Positions 21,456 to 31,800 of a DNA stretch of 35,581 nucleotides are shown here, one piece after another (positions within the stretch are counted from its first letter, which is position 1; each line of letters begins with the position of its first letter). Origin of the DNA: Schoenoplectus triqueter (taxonomy: Eukaryota > Streptophyta > Magnoliopsida > Poales > Cyperaceae); NCBI GenBank assembly GCA_964058805.1, contig CAXKVV010001067.1, forward strand, positions 1 to 35,581, given 5' to 3'. The notes beneath the pieces were generated by a model, which saw only the letters and a list, made by a program, of their open reading frames with translations, was not told where the DNA came from and did no database searches. The position numbers and the translations under genes are program-made.

Positions 21456-23342
21456 ATGGCGGATTGCAACGGAGAAAAGCCCAATTCTCACGGGAAAGAG
21501 GTATGATTTTTTTATTATTATCCTTCTCAATTAACCCCCCCCCCCCCTCCCATGAACTGGAGAATTAAAATTGAATTTAATATGGAAATTTTCTGCGTGG
21601 CTTAATCTTTCGTCAGAATTTACTGGTATAAAACTGGTAAGAACAACAAAAATCGGGTAATTCCAACCGTTCTAGTTCATTCAAACCAAAAAAAAAAAAT
21701 CTTACCATAATAGAGTAATAGAGGTCTAGAAGAGCACAAACGAAAATTCCTTAGTATAGGAAAGTAGAAATCGCGAAAAAACCAATATGTATTCGAATTC
21801 AATTCCGTCTATCCGTTTTCCGGAATATTCATTTGAAGTACTTTCTGATCGTATTAAAATTAAATAGACCAGTACCTACTTTCAGTAATTATTCTAATGA
21901 GAATTTGTAACAGGATTATATATATACCTATTCTTCTAGTCAACATTTAATGGTCCTAATGGCTCCTTTTAATTTCAGGTTAATTCGGAGAATAAATATG
22001 GTGGAATTGCTCCCAAGAAACCCTTGATATCAAAAGTGCGTTTTGTACCTACTTTCTTGGAATAATAGGGACAGAATTAAATATTAAGTTCACAAAAATA
22101 AATTAATCATTTAATACAACAGTTGAATAATTGATATTGGTCAACTGACGCTGTTATCATGTTCTATGCAATTTCTATTATGAACCAAATTTTGTCCCAG
22201 AAATGTGTCTGTTGAAAATAATGGGGCTTTTAAGGGCCTTAATGTTATATTTCATTTTCAATTCTATGGCAATCAATAAAAAGCTTGAGACACTTCTGTG
22301 TATGATGCAAATGTTATATTTTCCTCTTTTTACCTACTTTCTTGCAGGATCATGAAAGAGCCTATTTTGATTCAGCTGATTGGGTCCTTGGCAAGGTATC
22401 AACTGCAACTGCTTTTTTGAATTTTTACTTTTTATAATATATAATATTAGGGAATTGGGCTATGGTACTATGCATAGTACGTATCGTTTTCGTGCTATGG
22501 ATTAGTTTTTCGTTATCAAAGTACAAATGGTCGATCCAACCGTACACAATGATTTTCGTATGAATATCTAGACGTAAAATAAATTTTAATTTTTTTTAAA
22601 TTTATTTACTATTTTTTAAGATATTTACAAAATTAAATTTTTTAAATGGCTCATAATAACTAAACCAAGTAATTTTCTAACTATCTTAAAAAATAGTGAA
22701 AAATTTAAAAAAATATAAGATTTGATCAACATCAAGATATTAGTACTAAAATCATTTTGTACGATTGGATCGACTATTTGAACTTTAAAAACGAAGAACC
22801 GATTCATAACACAGAGTCATCCGTGCTATGCATAGCATCATAGCCCAACTCAATATAAGAATACCATCTCCAAAATACAAACTAATAGAGTAAGTTGGAT
22901 GAATTTCTGAGTTTTGTGTGCATATGTTTCATGATTAGCAAGGAACAAATAATAACGATTCAAGGAATGCTGTGGAATCTCTGAAACCGAAGTTGAAGGT
23001 CAGATATTCCATCCTCTTTATCTTTCCTTCCTTTGAAAATATTCTGTTTATTCTTTTCTTTCCTCAAAAAAATAAAAGAGTACATATTCTTCTCTTATAA
23101 AGCTGGATATGTGGCTGCATTTGCGCCAGCATTTCCATGTGATATTGGAATATTATGGCTGACCATGGAATCAAATTTTTTCTTCATGTTGATAAAAAAA
23201 AATGTTGATTTGGTAACTCAATTGGGCATGTAACTTTGGAAGATATTTGTTTTTAGAAAGGAATAATTGAAGCAAATTTCTGTTGTAGAGAACTCCACAT
23301 CATCAGCTGCCCCCTCGCAAGCCTACTTGTGCTTCTAGTTAA
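21456..23342 (+). CDS. endosulfine/ARPP19-family phosphoprotein (five exons)
   Basis: Exons 21456-21500, 21979-22035, 22348-22395, 22939-22998 and 23289-23342 join to 87 codons plus TAA, all with GT..AG introns. The protein starts MADCNGEKPNSHGKE and has KYGGIAPKKPLISK (residues 21-34). The family signature DHERAYFDSADWVLGKQG spans residues 35-52, and the end is RTPHHQLPPRKPTCASS. The core is FDSADW with Ser43. In animal ENSA/ARPP19 the matching serine (FDSGDY) is phosphorylated by Greatwall kinase and turns the protein into an inhibitor of PP2A-B55. The plant proteins are small, soluble and mostly disordered; a similar role is an inference. Length and motif order fit plant homologues. The start is the only ATG giving the frame, in GAGATGGCG context. 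Every exon is a multiple of three and every intron is phase 0. Intron 3 carries a MITE. Confidence 0.93.
22452..22851. mobile_element. MITE-1, complete copy inside intron 3
   Basis: This is the best-preserved copy of the family, 400 bp. The left end is GAATTGGGCTATGGTACTAT; the right end, inverted, is GAGTTGGGCTATGATGCTAT. AATATTAGG (22443-22451) and AATATAAGA (22852-22860) flank it, a possible 9-bp duplication with two mismatches. That and the G-start ends suggest the Mutator superfamily. The centre has ...CTCATAATAACTAAACCAAG... and TTTTCTAACTATC. It lies well clear of both splice sites. The minus-strand ORF 22625-22807 is a shadow. Confidence 0.85.
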
Positions 23343-23900
23343 GAATAGATGGTATGCTCTGTTACTATGAACTAACAGTCATCAAATTTGGTTTTATTAT
23401 GAACAATTTTCTAATCACATTTATTTCTCTTATCTATAGGTGAATCAAGATTGAAGAAACATATTGATATTTGGAAAGGTCGAAGAGAAAAAAGTGCCAT
23501 GTATATATATATATAATATAGTCAGCCAATTGTAGTGGGCTTTTTCTCTGTATCATTGCAATCATAGGTTTTCCAGATATTGTCAATCAAATATTAAAAT
23601 TAGACTAGCTTGTTTCTATAGATTACTAGTTTGTAGTGGGGGTTTTCTCCGTTTTTATGCTCACTTTCTTTCTTACACATTCACAAGGTTTCAAAAATCA
23701 GTATCACTGGATAATATTCAAGGTTCAGACACGAGTCTGCATCTGCTATTATTCCAGATTCAGACTGCCAGACCTTGCTTTCCGATACGGACTGTCCATT
23801 AAAAATAAATGCAGTAGATTGATTCTTTAACACCATTTCTATTGGGATTTTCATGGAAAATAACAAACTGATCAGAGCGTTTGATTCAAATTCTAATCAA
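23343..23900 (+). other. 3' untranslated region of the endosulfine gene, with an intron
   Basis: A donor (GATG|GTATGC, intron from 23352) and acceptor (TTATCTATAG, ending 23439) fit an 88-bp intron 9 nt after the stop, close enough not to trigger nonsense-mediated decay. An AATAAA at 23804-23809 could be the polyadenylation signal. ORFs at 23636-23830 and 23681-23866 have no recognisable domain and lie in this UTR. Confidence 0.45.
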
Positions 23901-25279
23901 AATTATGGTCTTGCAATTCGAAACCGATGTAACCCACACATTGCAATTCAAAATATGAAGCATGTTGCTTTGATAGTTGGGCTTAATTAGTTAATTTAGT
24001 ATACCTTGTTGTAATGATGGAGTACAGTACTAGGCATCTCACTGTGGATTTCGGAATTGGGCTCGAGTTAAGGACATATTATAGTTTTTCTGGATACGCA
24101 TTTCATAGATTGGTAGTACCAACAAAGATGAAGTGAATACCTGGCTTGTGATTCTGCTTGCTTATTCTGGGCTTCTGGTAGGAAGGCCGAAACTGATATT
24201 TGTTCAGGCTTTTAAGAAAATATGGCATTGGCCAGTTCTTATAGCCTGTTACATAAATAAATTTTCATTGGAAGCTCCCCACGCAAGAATCATCGCCAAC
24301 TTTTTAGTGTATATCAATTGAACGATTTTTATCTGGTTCATTGGATAAAGAAAAGAGAGAATCGCATGTTCATTACAGATGGTGGTGGATCCTATTCTCT
24401 ATATAGAAATACGGATTTGAAAGTTAATGAGCGCTTATTTAGAAAAAAAAAAGATAAAGAACAAAGAAAAAACAAAAAAAACAAAAAAATGTTATACTGG
24501 AAGTAGAAATTGTTAGTTATATGAAGAAAAAAAGGAGTGTCAGACAGAACAAAATTGGCAGAAAACATACAAATTTGCTTCTTTCACTTTTTAATCGAAC
24601 TTCTCAATTTTTCTTATAGGAAAAACTTGCATATCATGCTCAATTGTTCATGACAACAGTGTTCTTGAGCTCCAAAATAAACTGTTGATTATTACAAGCT
24701 TTGTTTTTTGTTTTTTTTTTGGCAGAAACAGCACACTTATTGGTAATAGTACTCAGATCAACATATAATACATATTGATGAATCTTAAATCTGAGTAGTT
24801 GCATAATTTTAAGTGTATAAGTATTATAATTGGATAACTCATAACCTCAGACCACTGTAACAGTACTAAGATCAACTACCTTGAAGGCTTGAACTACAAC
24901 TGTCTCTAACAACAAAAGATAACAATTCTCTAGTCTCCAGATGTAAAATGGCCCTACTTGATGGCAACATATAAACACACACCCACATAATGCTTTTATT
25001 CTTCTTCTTTCAACAAGCCCCTTTAGGATTTCCTTAGCAAGTTTTCACATGCTGATACAAACTTTAGTTGGTTTTTAACACTTTATTATTATTTTTTTAA
25101 TTATTCTTTTTACTTTTCTTTTCTCAAATAAAAAACAAAACAAAGTGCTAAAGTGCTCATTGCCAACACATGCTTTAGAAGGTTCTTGAAAGCAACCTTG
25201 TGCCCTCAAATACAAGATCTAATTTCTCTTGCATATTTTTTTCCTTAACCCATAATTTGAGGGTTCCATATTAAAATTA
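23901..25279. other. intergenic region, no gene recognised
   Basis: The ORFs at 24133-24321 and 24318-24506 match nothing I know. The first has a hydrophobic start (TWLVILLAYSGLL) but no coding support beyond that. A CT/T-rich tract lies at 25080-25130. Confidence 0.35.
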
Positions 25280-25287
25280 CCTGCGTT

Positions 25288-26192
25288 TAGTGTTTTAAAA
25301 TCGTGTTCGCGTGTCAAGGCATGGCACGACACGAAACGGCACGAGAGCGATACGGCACGGAACGCGTGCCTATCTGTGCCGGCACGACACGTGTCACGTG
25401 TCGTGTTCTTAAACGTGGCGTGACTGATTTTTTTTATTTTCGACACGGCACGACATGCACGGTTAAGAGGATCCAACACGACACGTCACGACACGAAACA
25501 CGGCACGACACGAGTACGACACACGACCAGAAACGACACGTGTAAGGACGACACAAATAGGCACGAACACGCACGGTACGACACGGATAGGAAGAAAATT
25601 TTGACAAATATAATATTTTAAGAATTACTATAAAAATATTTTATCACATGTCCATATTTTTAATTTTGACATTTTTTTCCATTTTTTATGTTTTATGGAA
25701 TTTTTATTTATTTTTTGAATTTTACAGAATACAATAATACACTATATAACATATTTTCAAATTAAAAAAAAATATTTTTTTATATTTAGTTTCAATTTTT
25801 GATATTTTTATTTTTATATTTATTTTTAATACGCTATATTAAATAATTAAAAATACGTAAACACTTTAAAAAATATTTAACTTTTGTTTACAATTTTGGA
25901 ATTTTATTTTGTATTTTCTGGATTTTTAAAATCTTTGACATGTTAAGGCACACTGTATTCAAAACACGAATAATCAAGACACGTTTGGACATGGTACAAT
26001 TTGACATGACACGAATGAGCACGAAACTTTTAACACGATGTGCTTTATCAGTGACGTGCCTTAATCATGACGTGCCGGCTTCTCCCTATTTTTAACACGG
26101 CACGACATGACACAAAAAAAATAATAACACGGCACAACACGACACGAAAACACAACGTGCTTTGCAAGACACGTCACGATTTTAGAACACTA
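25288..26192. mobile_element. non-autonomous hAT element with CACGACACGG repeats (hAT-B)
   Basis: The left end is TAGTGTTTTAAAATCGTG and the right end, inverted, TAGTGTTCTAAAATCGTG (17 of 18). The flanks are CCTGCGTT (25280-25287) and CCTAAGTT (26193-26200), an 8-bp duplication with two mismatches. The subterminal blocks (25310-25590 and 25945-26175) are arrays of GGCACGACACG/ACACGACACGG words. The 360-bp core is AT-rich and non-coding. Its ends match hAT-A (TAGTGTTTTAAAA), so a hAT-A-like transposase may have moved it. Confidence 0.88.
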
Positions 26193-26206
26193 CCTAAGTT
26201 GCTCCC

Positions 26207-26907
26207 TAGGGATTTGCTAAAACCCGCCGGGTACAACCTGTACCCGTGTACCTGTGCCCGGTACCCGTACTCGTGCCCGGGTATAGCCGGGTAAACGGGT
26301 ACACGGGTACGGGTTTGAGAAGGGCCGATCAGTTTTTTTTTGGAAAAAACTTGTTGTACCCGTACCCGTTTACCCGCCGCCCGTATCCGTATCCGCAACC
26401 CTGTACCCGCGTAGCTGCTCCACTAAACATGTTTATTTCTCTATACACAAGTTTTAAATGTTTGTTTAATATTTTTTGTGTTGTGACAATATTAACCGTA
26501 ATACAAAAGATACTAATTGCTTAACTAGTACCGTAACTGTTGTCGTTATTCATATTTTGTTATTTTTGTTAATTACAAAATGTATTGCGTGATTTTTTTG
26601 TAAATTAAAAACAGATATGAAATTTGATATGAAAAATATACTCATTAGAATTAAACGGTTATTTAAACATGTTTTAACGTTACATCATTAGAATTAAACG
26701 GTTATTCCCGTACCCGTTTACCCATGCCCGAGTATCCCCGTACCCGTACCTGTGGTACCCGTGTACCCACGATGGGCACGGATATGAGATGAATAGGGTA
26801 CGGTTTTAAAAAAAATTTGTCTACCCGTCATACCCGTGCTCGCCTTACCCGCCATCCGCCATGGGTGTACCCGGTCCGTACCCGCGGTACCCGCCGGTAA
26901 ATCACTA
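26207..26907. mobile_element. non-autonomous hAT element with TACCCG repeats (hAT-C)
   Basis: The left terminus is TAGGGATTTGCTAAAACC; the right, inverted, is TAGTGATTTACCGGCGGG. It is flanked by TTGCTCCC (26199-26206) and TTGCTCCT (26908-26915), an 8-bp duplication with one mismatch. The subterminal blocks (26220-26410 and 26705-26895) are made of GTACCCGTACCC/CGGGTAC words in both orientations. The core is AT-rich and contains a 20-bp direct repeat (ATTAGAATTAAACGGTTATT at about 26644 and 26688). Length is 701 bp and non-coding. Confidence 0.88.
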
Positions 26908-26915
26908 TTGCTCCT

Positions 26916-27749
26916 ATTAATGCTATCTATCTTTTTTATATATATTTCTCCTGTACGGGACAATCTTTGCAGTTTGACTGCGCTGGTTTTAAAGTTAAAA
27001 GTTTAAAGCACCATGGCCTTTTACTTCTTGGGTGCTATTTTTTGCTCTTTTTTCCTACCTCTTTTAGTGTTTTTGATGTACGATTCTTAATACATAAAGA
27101 AAATTAAAGTTTTTTTAAGTTTTTAAGTATATAATACCATTAATTTTTATCATTGATTTTGTTTAAATCTTTTCATTTTCTTGAATCAAGAATATATATA
27201 AAAAAGTTTCTCTCCTCATTTAAAATAATGTGTGTAATATATTTAAGGTGAAATTTAAAAATATTTTTTTTCATGTTATCATTTATAAATTATTATATAT
27301 TTAATTATATTATTTATTATTCTAATAATTATTACTATAATTATCATTATTACTTACCGCGGGCATCTTTATCTCACTAATTTTTCCTATTCCTAGTGCC
27401 TCTTTGGCTTTTTATCTCCTCAATTTTCTGTACTGTCCCAATTAGAGACATTTAAAATTATTGTGTCTAATTTTTTTAATATAAATTTTTATACTATTAA
27501 TTAATTATTTAAGGATTATATTTTCAGAAAAAATTCGAGTTACAGTTCTTTTAATTTTGTTTTTTTTTTGGATGAAACTTCCCTGTATGATATTGACATG
27601 GCACTTGGCTTCTGTTAGAAGTTTTTCCTTCTTCAGAAAGTATATTGTACGATTCCAGGAGTACAGCAATCATTTAAAAACGTCAAGAGTATATATTCCA
27701 GTTTAGTCATCTTTCTGTCTTCCATCATTATTTAGGAACTTATTTTTTT
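26916..27749. other. AT-rich spacer, no feature seen
   Basis: No recognisable gene, terminal repeat or long open frame. Confidence 0.4.
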
Positions 27750-28106
27750 AAAGAGAGTTAAGAATTGAAAAATATTTAAAGAACGTAAAAAAATATTTAA
27801 AAGAACTTATTTATAGAATAATTATTGAAGGGTTAGATTGATTATGTTTTAAATTACATGCAATTTATGTACCGATTAATAGTTCATAAAAATATATTAA
27901 ATTAGAACGGTTGAAAATTACATAAAAATATGTTATTTCTCATTTAGTTAAAAAAACGACATTAAATTGTATATGTACTTTTGGACACCATCAATTTATA
28001 ATTTATAAAAATATTTATAACTCTTTTATTTTTATTTTTTTAATTTATTGAAATCACAAAGTGAAGATTGTACCGTCAATCAAAACATTTTCAAGTGATT
28101 CCCTCC
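27750..28106. mobile_element. MITE-3 copy, degenerate
   Basis: The right half follows the copy at 17861-18231: CACCATCAATTTATAATTTA, an AT-rich run, AGTGAAGATTGTACCGTC, and the end TTTTCAAGTGATTCCCTCC. The left half is more diverged, and its boundary is approximate. Confidence 0.5.
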
Positions 28107-28350
28107 TTTCTTGAATTATATTACTTAAGTGTTTAGTTACACGAGACAAGATACATTATTGCAACAGTAAAAAAAAACTTAATTACATGATACAATTCTG
28201 ACTCTCTACCTTAATAAGTACCCTATATTTTCCAAAGATAGTTGCAACAGTGGTCAGAAAATATGGACGGAATCTGAGTAGACTATTACTAAAAAAAATG
28301 AATCTCTCAAAGTTTCTAGTGGCTGGCAGTAATGTTCAAGTGTACTGTGT

Positions 28351-28356
<6 letters not shown>

Positions 28357-28381
<25 letters not shown>

Positions 28382-28382
28382 A
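28357..28382. repeat. (AT)n microsatellite
   Basis: About 13 AT units after an ACACAC run. The ORF 28250-28444 crossing it has no other content. Confidence 0.95.
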
Positions 28383-28751
28383 TAGCTTTGTACAACCTTA
28401 CACATAGGTTAACACCATGTAGACAAAAATTATATAAAATTTAAAAGTCTTAAGAGTCGTACAGAGAATCTTTCAGACCTGTATTATATTGATACTGATG
28501 CACTTACATGAACAATTGTACGATCACTGTCACAGTGCAGGTACCTAAAAAACTGTCCCCCGCGGAAGTGAGGGTAAATTTGCCTACGGGCCTTTCATCA
28601 AAAAAAAAAGTGAGGGTCAATTTGAAAAATAGTTTGAAAAATAAGTCGCTTCGAATTTGCAGTATCCAAATTTTTGCCTGAATTTTGTTTTCACGTTTGA
28701 AGGAATTCGTGACATACTGATAAGGTAGTATTCAGAAATTTTTCTGAAATT

Positions 28752-29052
28752 TATGAAGAGGACTCAATGACTACGGTTATTGGTGATTGTATGTAATAAA
28801 TATATAAATTTATAAATATAAATTATTAGATGTATATTTATAAATTATAAATTTTGTTATATTAATTTATTAATCTTTGAAGTATATATAAATAATAAAA
28901 TGACGTATTTTTTGTCCACATATAGATGATATATAAAAATCTTTTTCAATTAATGTTTATTATTTAAAAATATAAATAATAGTTTTATAATATTTTATTT
29001 TATGAGAACAAATGTAGCACCAATAACTATGATTATTAAATCCTCCTCTAAA
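28752..29052. mobile_element. MITE-4 foldback element
   Basis: The left end (GAAGAGGACTCAATGACTAC, GGTTATTGGTG) and the inverted right end (TTAGAGGAGGATTTAATAAT, CATAGTTATTGGTG) are complementary. Weaker pairing continues inward through TATAAAT-rich arms. It is about 300 bp and non-coding, with no clear target duplication. Confidence 0.6.
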
Positions 29053-29209
29053 CTTGTTGGGCTTTTGGTAAATCTGGGGAACCGAGTTGACAGCAAGTTC
29101 CTTTTATGATGTTGGCGTCCTTGGGGATTATAAAATTCGTCCATATATTTGTTTCAAATTAACTTTTCGGTGTAATATATATATCGCTTATATTTTTCAT
29201 TAATATAAA

Positions 29210-29684
29210 TAGGAATACAAATGAATCTAATTCGATCAAATTAATTATATTTTGAGTTTGATTTGAAATTATTTTGAACTAAATCGAACTCCAGCTAAAT
29301 TGAACTTGAACTGAAATTGATTTCTAAACGAACTCAATTATTTTAATTTTTACATTTATTTTCATATTATCGTAAATAATTAGAGTTAAAATAATTAATA
29401 TTTTATTAATTTTATATTAAATGTTTGAAAAAATGATTAATATTTATTAATTTAATAATAAATTTATTATATCTTATTAAGTTTATAATAAAATAATATA
29501 TTATTACATATATTATTGATTAAATAGTTAAAAATATATGTAAATAATTATATATCGAACTCGAAATAGTTCATCAAAAAGTTTATCGAACCGAACTCAA
29601 ATTGAACTGATAAAAAAATCTAATCGAACGAACTGAACTTGAACTAAAATCAAATCGAATACCGAACTAATTATGAAAGCCCTA
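29210..29684. mobile_element. non-autonomous hAT element with CGAACT repeats (hAT-D)
   Basis: The left end is TAGGAATACAAATGAATCTA and the right end, inverted, TAGGGCTTTCATAATTAG. The flanks are AATATAAA (29202-29209) and AATACGAA (29685-29692), an 8-bp duplication with two mismatches. Both subterminal regions contain AAATCGAACT, CGAACTCGAA, TTGAACTTGAACT words. It is 475 bp with no coding sequence. Confidence 0.75.
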
Positions 29685-29743
29685 AATACGAAAAGAAAAA
29701 AAAAAGTAGAAATCACGAATAACGGCAATATAAGCACTGTTCG

Positions 29744-29883
29744 GGTGAACGGCAAAAAATATTGCCGGACCATGGGGGTCAGCAGCCGAAGAGGCAGAAG
29801 AAAATGAAGACGAGGAAAAGGGGGGGGGGGGGGGGGCAATATTATTACTGTACATGTTGGAGGGTAATATTTTTACCGTCACC
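29744..29883. repeat. inverted repeat around a G17 run
   Basis: The arm at 29744-29774 (GGTGAACGGCAAAAAATATT...) is mirrored by 29853-29883, whose inverse begins GGTGACGGTAAAAATATTAC. Between them are a purine-rich stretch and 17 consecutive G (29820-29836). Minus-strand proline-rich ORFs here are products of the G run. Confidence 0.6.
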
Positions 29884-29989
29884 TGACCACAACATTATAT
29901 ATTACAGTCCACTCGGATACAAATTTTATTACCATCCTTTTCCGTTTCTGTGATTTTCTGCCCGTTAGTGATGGGAGATATTCGTAATT

Positions 29990-30389
29990 TCTAATTTCAT
30001 TTTTTATTAATAAAAAGTTCAGAATTTAGGGCTTATCTACATTAGGCTTATACTTTTTATACATAGGAGTGGTTATAATTTTATATTTACTTATATCTTA
30101 AGCCACTAAAAGTAAAAAGTAAAAATTAAACTTTTACTGACTGGAATCACAACTAATTTAACTTGAAGTGATGATTATTTAAAAAAAAAGTAGAAGTTAA
30201 ATAGATAATTGATGTAGGAGAGTAGTACACAAGTCATGAATTGAAAAATGTTTGGGTGATATAATAAAATTGTTATTGAAATTTTTGTGCTTTATTTTTT
30301 TATCTTGCAATCACAACTAATTTAAATATTAAATTTGCTTATTTAAATATAAAATAAATTAACTTAAATAACTCTGCTAACAATTAGAA
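29990..30389. other. AT-rich spacer before the LINE remnant
   Basis: Contains two related words (GGAATCACAACTAATTTAA at about 30143 and GCAATCACAACTAATTTAA at about 30307). No gene or clean terminal repeat is seen. Confidence 0.35.
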
Positions 30390-31620
30390 CTATATGAATT
30401 TTCTTTGAGTAATAGAAAATATACTTGGTCTAAATCTATTAATTCAGATTATTTTGCTTTACTGGATAGATTTTTTAGCTCTTTAGAATGGAGTCAACAT
30501 TTTCATACTAGTTTGGTTAAAGCTCTACCATTAATACAATCTGATCATACCCTTTTGATCCTTAATACTTCTATTAATCTCTTTCATTCTCATTATAATA
30601 TTAAATTTGAGAAATCCTGACTTCAACAAGAAGGATTCCAAGAATTGTTTACTTTATGGTGAAATTCTTTTATTATAATTGTGAATTTTGGTGAGCAGTG
30701 GCGTTTAAAGCTTCATTTTATTAGGAAAAAGCTAAGAGGCTGGTCTATAAATTTAAAAGCTCTCAAACGTAGGAATAAAGATCATTATCAAACTGAATTA
30801 AATAGATTACAATTGTTACATGAGGATAGACAGTTAGATGATCAAGAGATTGATTCCTTTCAAATATTTGGATTACAATTGGATAAATTATATCTTGAAG
30901 TAGAGCAATATTGACAACAACGTTCTAGGTTGAAATGGTTTTTGGAAGGATATTTCAATACCAAAATTTTCATACTATTGCAACTAATAATAAAAGAAAA
31001 ACTATATTTTCTCTTTAGAAATTAATAGTACTTTGATTTTTGATCAAAATATCCTTAAAAAATATGTTACTGATTTTTATCATAATCTAATTAGTACTAC
31101 TACATCTAGATTTATTTCTTTAGATGCTCATTTTTGGAACTCAATTCCTCACCTTTCTGCTGCTCAGACTACTTTCCTTGATGCTATTATTTGAAAATCT
31201 AAAATATCTTTGAAAATTAAAATTTTCATGTGGCTAAGAAAGGTTGGATAGGAAATACATCTTGTGTTTTCTGCAATCAATATGAGGATATTGATTATCT
31301 TTTTGTATCTTGTAAATTAGCCAAGGCATTATGGAATTGGATTGCATATCATAATGGGTTTCATTTTTCAAGGACAGATTTTAGAGGACTTATGGATGTT
31401 TGATTGTTGTATCCTTTAAAAGATCCTATGTTGGTGGAATTAGTTCGTAATGTTGTTATTTGGATACTATGGTTGGAAATAAATAATGTTATTTTTAAGT
31501 CTGCTGCACCCTCCTCGTTAAGATCTTTAGATTTGAAAATTATTAACCTAGCCACTTTTTGATGTACCGCTAGAAATGCTCAAATTCTTAAACTCACTTT
31601 GATATTATCACAGGGGTAGA
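30390..31620 (+). pseudogene. LINE remnant with RT core deleted
   Basis: The C-terminal endonuclease is at 30405-30620 (NRKYTWSKS, LDRFFSSLEWSQHF, then ALPLIQSDHTLLIL, ending FEKS). The linker between endonuclease and RT is at 30681-30960 (IRKKLRGWSINLKALKRRNK, EVEQY, QQRSRLKWFLEGYFNTK). A short N-terminal RT part is at 30960-31200. The catalytic RT is missing. At 31225-31560 the zinc-binding domain follows (WIGNTSCVFCNQYEDIDYLF, CKLAKALWNW). The six stops I could place in frame (30618, 30660, 30912, 31192, 31401, 31560) are all TGA, mostly at expected Trp codons. At least one small frameshift is present. The element is dead. Confidence 0.85.
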
Positions 31621-31674
31621 TACTCTTCCTTTCCATTGTAGGTAGAGGAGTGGCCTCTGGGGGAAGAGTAACAA

Positions 31675-31800
31675 TTTATATTTGTGTCTTTCTCGATCTC
31701 TCCCTTTGCTGCCTCCTCTCTTTCGATTTCTATCTTTTCCCCAATTCCTTGATCTCTCTCTCCCTCGATTTCTATATATACTCATCTCTCAATCTTCCAG
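31675..31800. repeat. CT-rich tract left of the palindrome element
   Basis: Pyrimidine-rich words (TCTCGATCTCTCCCTTTGC, CCTTGATCTCTCTCTCCC) resemble those at 32230-32340 on the other side of the palindrome element. The minus-strand ORF 31594-31785 is an Arg/Lys/Glu low-complexity shadow. Confidence 0.6.

Noticed and set aside
25219..25545. ORFs on both strands with repeated RHDT/ARHE words
   Set aside because: They read the CACGACACGG repeats of hAT-B.
26067..26963. ORFs with repeated YPY/TGTG words on both strands
   Set aside because: They read the TACCCG repeats of hAT-C and the hAT-B end.
29597..29953. Proline-rich minus-strand and glycine-rich plus-strand ORFs
   Set aside because: They come from the G17 homopolymer and adjacent purine tract.
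30618..31562. TGA read as tryptophan (alternative code) in the LINE
   Set aside because: Many TGG codons remain, a frameshift is present and the RT core is deleted, so decay explains the stops.
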